From: Fen-1254 sp963778945
Lineage (GTDB): Bacteria > Bacteroidota > Ignavibacteria > UBA10030
NCBI GenBank assembly: GCA_963778945.1
Contig: CAVZWL010000025.1
Span: forward strand, 1-64,000
Reading direction: 5' to 3'
Length of the DNA stretch: 64,000 nt
This document shows, in pieces, positions 62,046-64,000 of the stretch. Every line of letters starts with the position of its first letter. Within the stretch, counting starts at the first letter, position 1. The notes below the pieces were generated by a model, which saw nothing but the letters and a program-made list of their open reading frames with translations, was not told the origin of the DNA and ran no database searches. The position numbers were made by a program, and so were the translations under genes.

Positions 62046-62753
62046 TCAATATAACATGAGCAATGGAATGCCAACGCGTATTCCAGCGGTCATTCCCTTC
62101 AGTGTGAAATCAAGATCAGCGCGCTGCGGTGCGATGGTTGCCGCATAAGTGTACCTTCCTTCAAGAGCGAATGAAATACCGGAAGATCCGTAGAATTCTA
62201 TACCAAACATTCCGTGGAGTTCCGCCAATTGAGCATTAACAGTGGCAACTCCGAGATTCGAACTGTACGTGCGCTGGGTATTGAGCCAGAAATATCCCAG
62301 CCCGCAGCCGCCGTAGACAGAAACTGCGGAAACCGGTATGCTGAAGATATACGAAGCGCCGGTGTAATACAGTCGCAAAAAATTCGTCGAATTATCTTTC
62401 CCCGATTTCAAAATGCTCCCTCCGAATTCACCCTGTACGGACTGACCTTGTGAATTTTCGGGAGTAAAACGTACTCCCACGAGCGCGAAGTAGTAATTTT
62501 TAAAATCGTTTCCCGCAGGCAATGAATATATTTTTTCGATTGCCCGATACTCATCGTTTATTTCATTAAGTTTTGGTCCGTAATAGTCAGCCGCAATAAA
62601 TATCGACAATTCGGGTATCTTCGATTTTGCCTTTTTAGCCGGTTCCGTCGTCTGCAAAACAGGTTTTGTAACCGATTGTCCGAGTATACAGGATGTGAAA
62701 GAAAGAAAAAGAGCGGCGGCGAGGAAACAACGGGAAATCGATGATTTATTCAT
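62046..62753 (-). CDS. Outer-membrane beta-barrel protein
   Basis: Start at 62753 after GGAGGATC. The signal peptide SRCFLAAALFLSFTSCIL ends near LGQ. The mature part alternates hydrophobic and polar residues in strands (NYYFALVGVRFTPENSQGQS, LRLYYTGASYIFSIPVSAVS, SGISFALEGRYTYAA) and closes with GMTAGIRVGIPLLMLY, a typical barrel end. It is probably an eight-strand OmpA-like or porin-like family barrel. The lipoprotein gene follows on the same strand, so the two may work together at the cell surface. Confidence 0.8.
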   Translation of the reverse strand: MNKSSISRCFLAAALFLSFTSCILGQSVTKPVLQTTEPAKKAKSKIPELSIFIAADYYGPKLNEINDEYRAIEKIYSLPAGNDFKNYYFALVGVRFTPENSQGQSVQGEFGGSILKSGKDNSTNFLRLYYTGASYIFSIPVSAVSVYGGCGLGYFWLNTQRTYSSNLGVATVNAQLAELHGMFGIEFYGSSGISFALEGRYTYAATIAPQRADLDFTLKGMTAGIRVGIPLLMLY

Positions 62754-62789
62754 GACTGGATCCTCCAAACTGTAATCATAAGAGCACAC

Positions 62790-63019
62790 GTATTGAGCAT
62801 TTTTATGAATGAATCTCTACATCAGCCGGCTGCAAGTTCTCATCGAACTTATGAGAGTCCGGTCGTTTTTTAAAAGCTATAGATATCTCAGGTCTGCTGC
62901 GCTCCAGCTTTCAATTGATGCAGGCGCTGACATATCTTTGAAGAAAAAAGCGCCTAAAAAAGGAACAACCGCAGCCAGAGTTAAATTCTCTGCAACAGAG
63001 AGGAATGAATGCATCTGGT
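62790..63019. other. Intergenic
   Basis: Plus-strand short frames here have no support; no site recognised. Confidence 0.3.
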
Positions 63020-64000
63020 CTACACCGCGGGAACCGGCTGATCGGCCTGTGCCTCAGGAAGATACACATGAAATGCTGTTCCCTTCCCCAGCACACTTTC
63101 AACAGTAATAAAGCCGTTATGGCCTTTAACTATTCCGGCAACGATCGAAAGTCCTAATCCAGTTCCTTTGCTGATCTCCTTTGTCGTATAAAATGGCTCG
63201 AATATTTTTTCGATCTGTTCTAAAGGGATACCGATACCCGTATCGGCAACCGTCCAAACCACAAAAGATCCTTCAACAGCATTTGGAATCGTGTCTGCCA
63301 TTGCTTTATTCACTTGTTCACTGGCAAGCCCTATCGTGAGATGACCTCCCTCCGGCATGGCGTCCTTTGCATTCGTAATCAAATTAATCAGCACCTGCCG
63401 AAGCTGAGTTTCATCGCCGAGCAAAACGGCCGAAGTATACGGCAGATTGCATTCAACCTCGATGTTGGACGGCAGAATGTCTTTCAGCGCGGACAGAGTA
63501 CGGCGCAAAAGATCAGCCGCCTGCAGCGGCACGTGCTTGCCTTCAACACCGCGAACGAAAGCAAGCACTTGCTGGACAAGATTAATGCTATGTTCAGCAT
63601 TGAGCCCCATCGATGTCAATACGGATCGGCTGTTTTCATCTTCGGATCTTCGCTTTAACATTTCTGAAGCCATTTTCACGGGCACCAACAGGTTCTTCAA
63701 ATCATGCGCCATACCGCTTGCCAGAGCGCCGATACTTTCGGTTCTTTGTGCACGCAATTGTTTCGCTTCCAGACGTTTTCGTTCCGTCACATCGATAAGG
63801 ACACCCTCGATGTATCCCTGGTCAGAGAACAAAGTCCCGGAAAAAGAAATGCACGCTTCCGTTGAATCGAACCGCCGTACTGTAACTTCGAGATTCTTCA
63901 TCGTTCCATGTTTTAAAAGCGCGGTAAGAATTCGCTCCCGGTCTGCTGCCGGCATCGTCTCGAATACTTGTTTTACTTCTTCCGGCGTTTTTACGCCAAG
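63020..64000 (-). CDS. PAS-type sensor histidine kinase (5' end beyond window)
   Basis: The open frame runs off the window edge (LGVKTPEEVKQVFETMPAAD at 64000-63940). A PAS-like segment ends with DVTERKRLEAKQLRAQRTES. HisKA follows with SGMAHDLKNLLVPVKMASEM, where the His is the phosphorylation site. The ATPase domain shows NLITNAKDAMPEGG (N box), VVWTVADTGIGIP (G1) and GTGLGLSIVAGIVKGHNG (G2). No receiver domain is seen at this end. It is a soluble or membrane-linked sensor kinase; signal and response regulator are not in the window. Confidence 0.9.
   Translation of the reverse strand, partial: LGVKTPEEVKQVFETMPAADRERILTALLKHGTMKNLEVTVRRFDSTEACISFSGTLFSDQGYIEGVLIDVTERKRLEAKQLRAQRTESIGALASGMAHDLKNLLVPVKMASEMLKRRSEDENSRSVLTSMGLNAEHSINLVQQVLAFVRGVEGKHVPLQAADLLRRTLSALKDILPSNIEVECNLPYTSAVLLGDETQLRQVLINLITNAKDAMPEGGHLTIGLASEQVNKAMADTIPNAVEGSFVVWTVADTGIGIPLEQIEKIFEPFYTTKEISKGTGLGLSIVAGIVKGHNGFITVESVLGKGTAFHVYLPEAQADQPVPAV

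Overview
The window looks like chromosome of a bacterium of the Bacteroidota/Chlorobiota (FCB) group, most likely Ignavibacteria-like. The best sign is the C-terminal sorting domain of the secreted GLUG-repeat protein (52878-54587), which carries the QNYPNPFNP motif followed by a GREIA...LASGVYFYRL tail typical of that group. The PbpC / alpha-2-macroglobulin pair, lipoproteins with lipoboxes and a secreted beta-barrel protein agree with a Gram-negative cell. The assignment is an inference; no rRNA or tRNA was seen.

Layout. 1-5.1 kb is AT-rich and holds only wreckage: a DDE transposase, a pRiA4b ORF-3-like protein and leucine-rich-repeat proteins, all broken by many frameshifts, followed by a 63-bp tandem repeat (5254-5550). 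5.6-15.3 kb is an envelope block on the minus strand: M23 peptidase, penicillin-binding protein 1C, a giant alpha-2-macroglobulin (split by a frameshift) and an SH3-type lipoprotein. 16.2-21.9 kb (plus strand) has a small membrane protein coupled to a winged-helix regulator, then DUF2177, a thioredoxin-fold lipoprotein, a DUF1295 reductase-like membrane protein, an AMP-dependent acyl ligase and a flavin reductase-like protein. 22.1-24.5 kb has a dead ECF sigma factor ending at an inverted-repeat element and a three-gene HipBST toxin-antitoxin operon. 24.9-29.2 kb is an arsR-controlled arsenic/thiol-redox operon of eight genes.

30.5-52.9 kb is a defence and toxin-antitoxin island. It has two nucleotidyltransferase (AbiEii-like) systems, relics of a BREX locus (PglZ N-terminus and PglX C-terminus around a DUF1016/YhcG nuclease), DUF559, DUF3800 and NUC1 remnants, and a candidate restriction-like cassette: AAA ATPase, PLD-nuclease/SNF2-helicase fusion, tandem KilA-N genes and an Eco57I-type methyltransferase. 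A Fic protein with a helical partner gene follows. 52.9-64 kb returns to ordinary genes: the GLUG protein, a glycoside hydrolase, two SRPBCC proteins with a DoxX protein, a large Ig-like lipoprotein, an outer-membrane barrel and a histidine kinase cut by the window end.

Two features run through the whole window. First, many otherwise well conserved genes carry single-base frameshifts (near 11667, 15238, 16825, 22310, 34090, 35600, 40047 and 45204), some at homopolymers; sequencing indels and real decay must be separated before any gene is called dead. Second, several families of short intergenic repeats recur. The clearest has three copies (46.7, 49.6 and 59.4 kb), two of them bounded by AAACATCGAA / TTCGATGTTT inverted ends.
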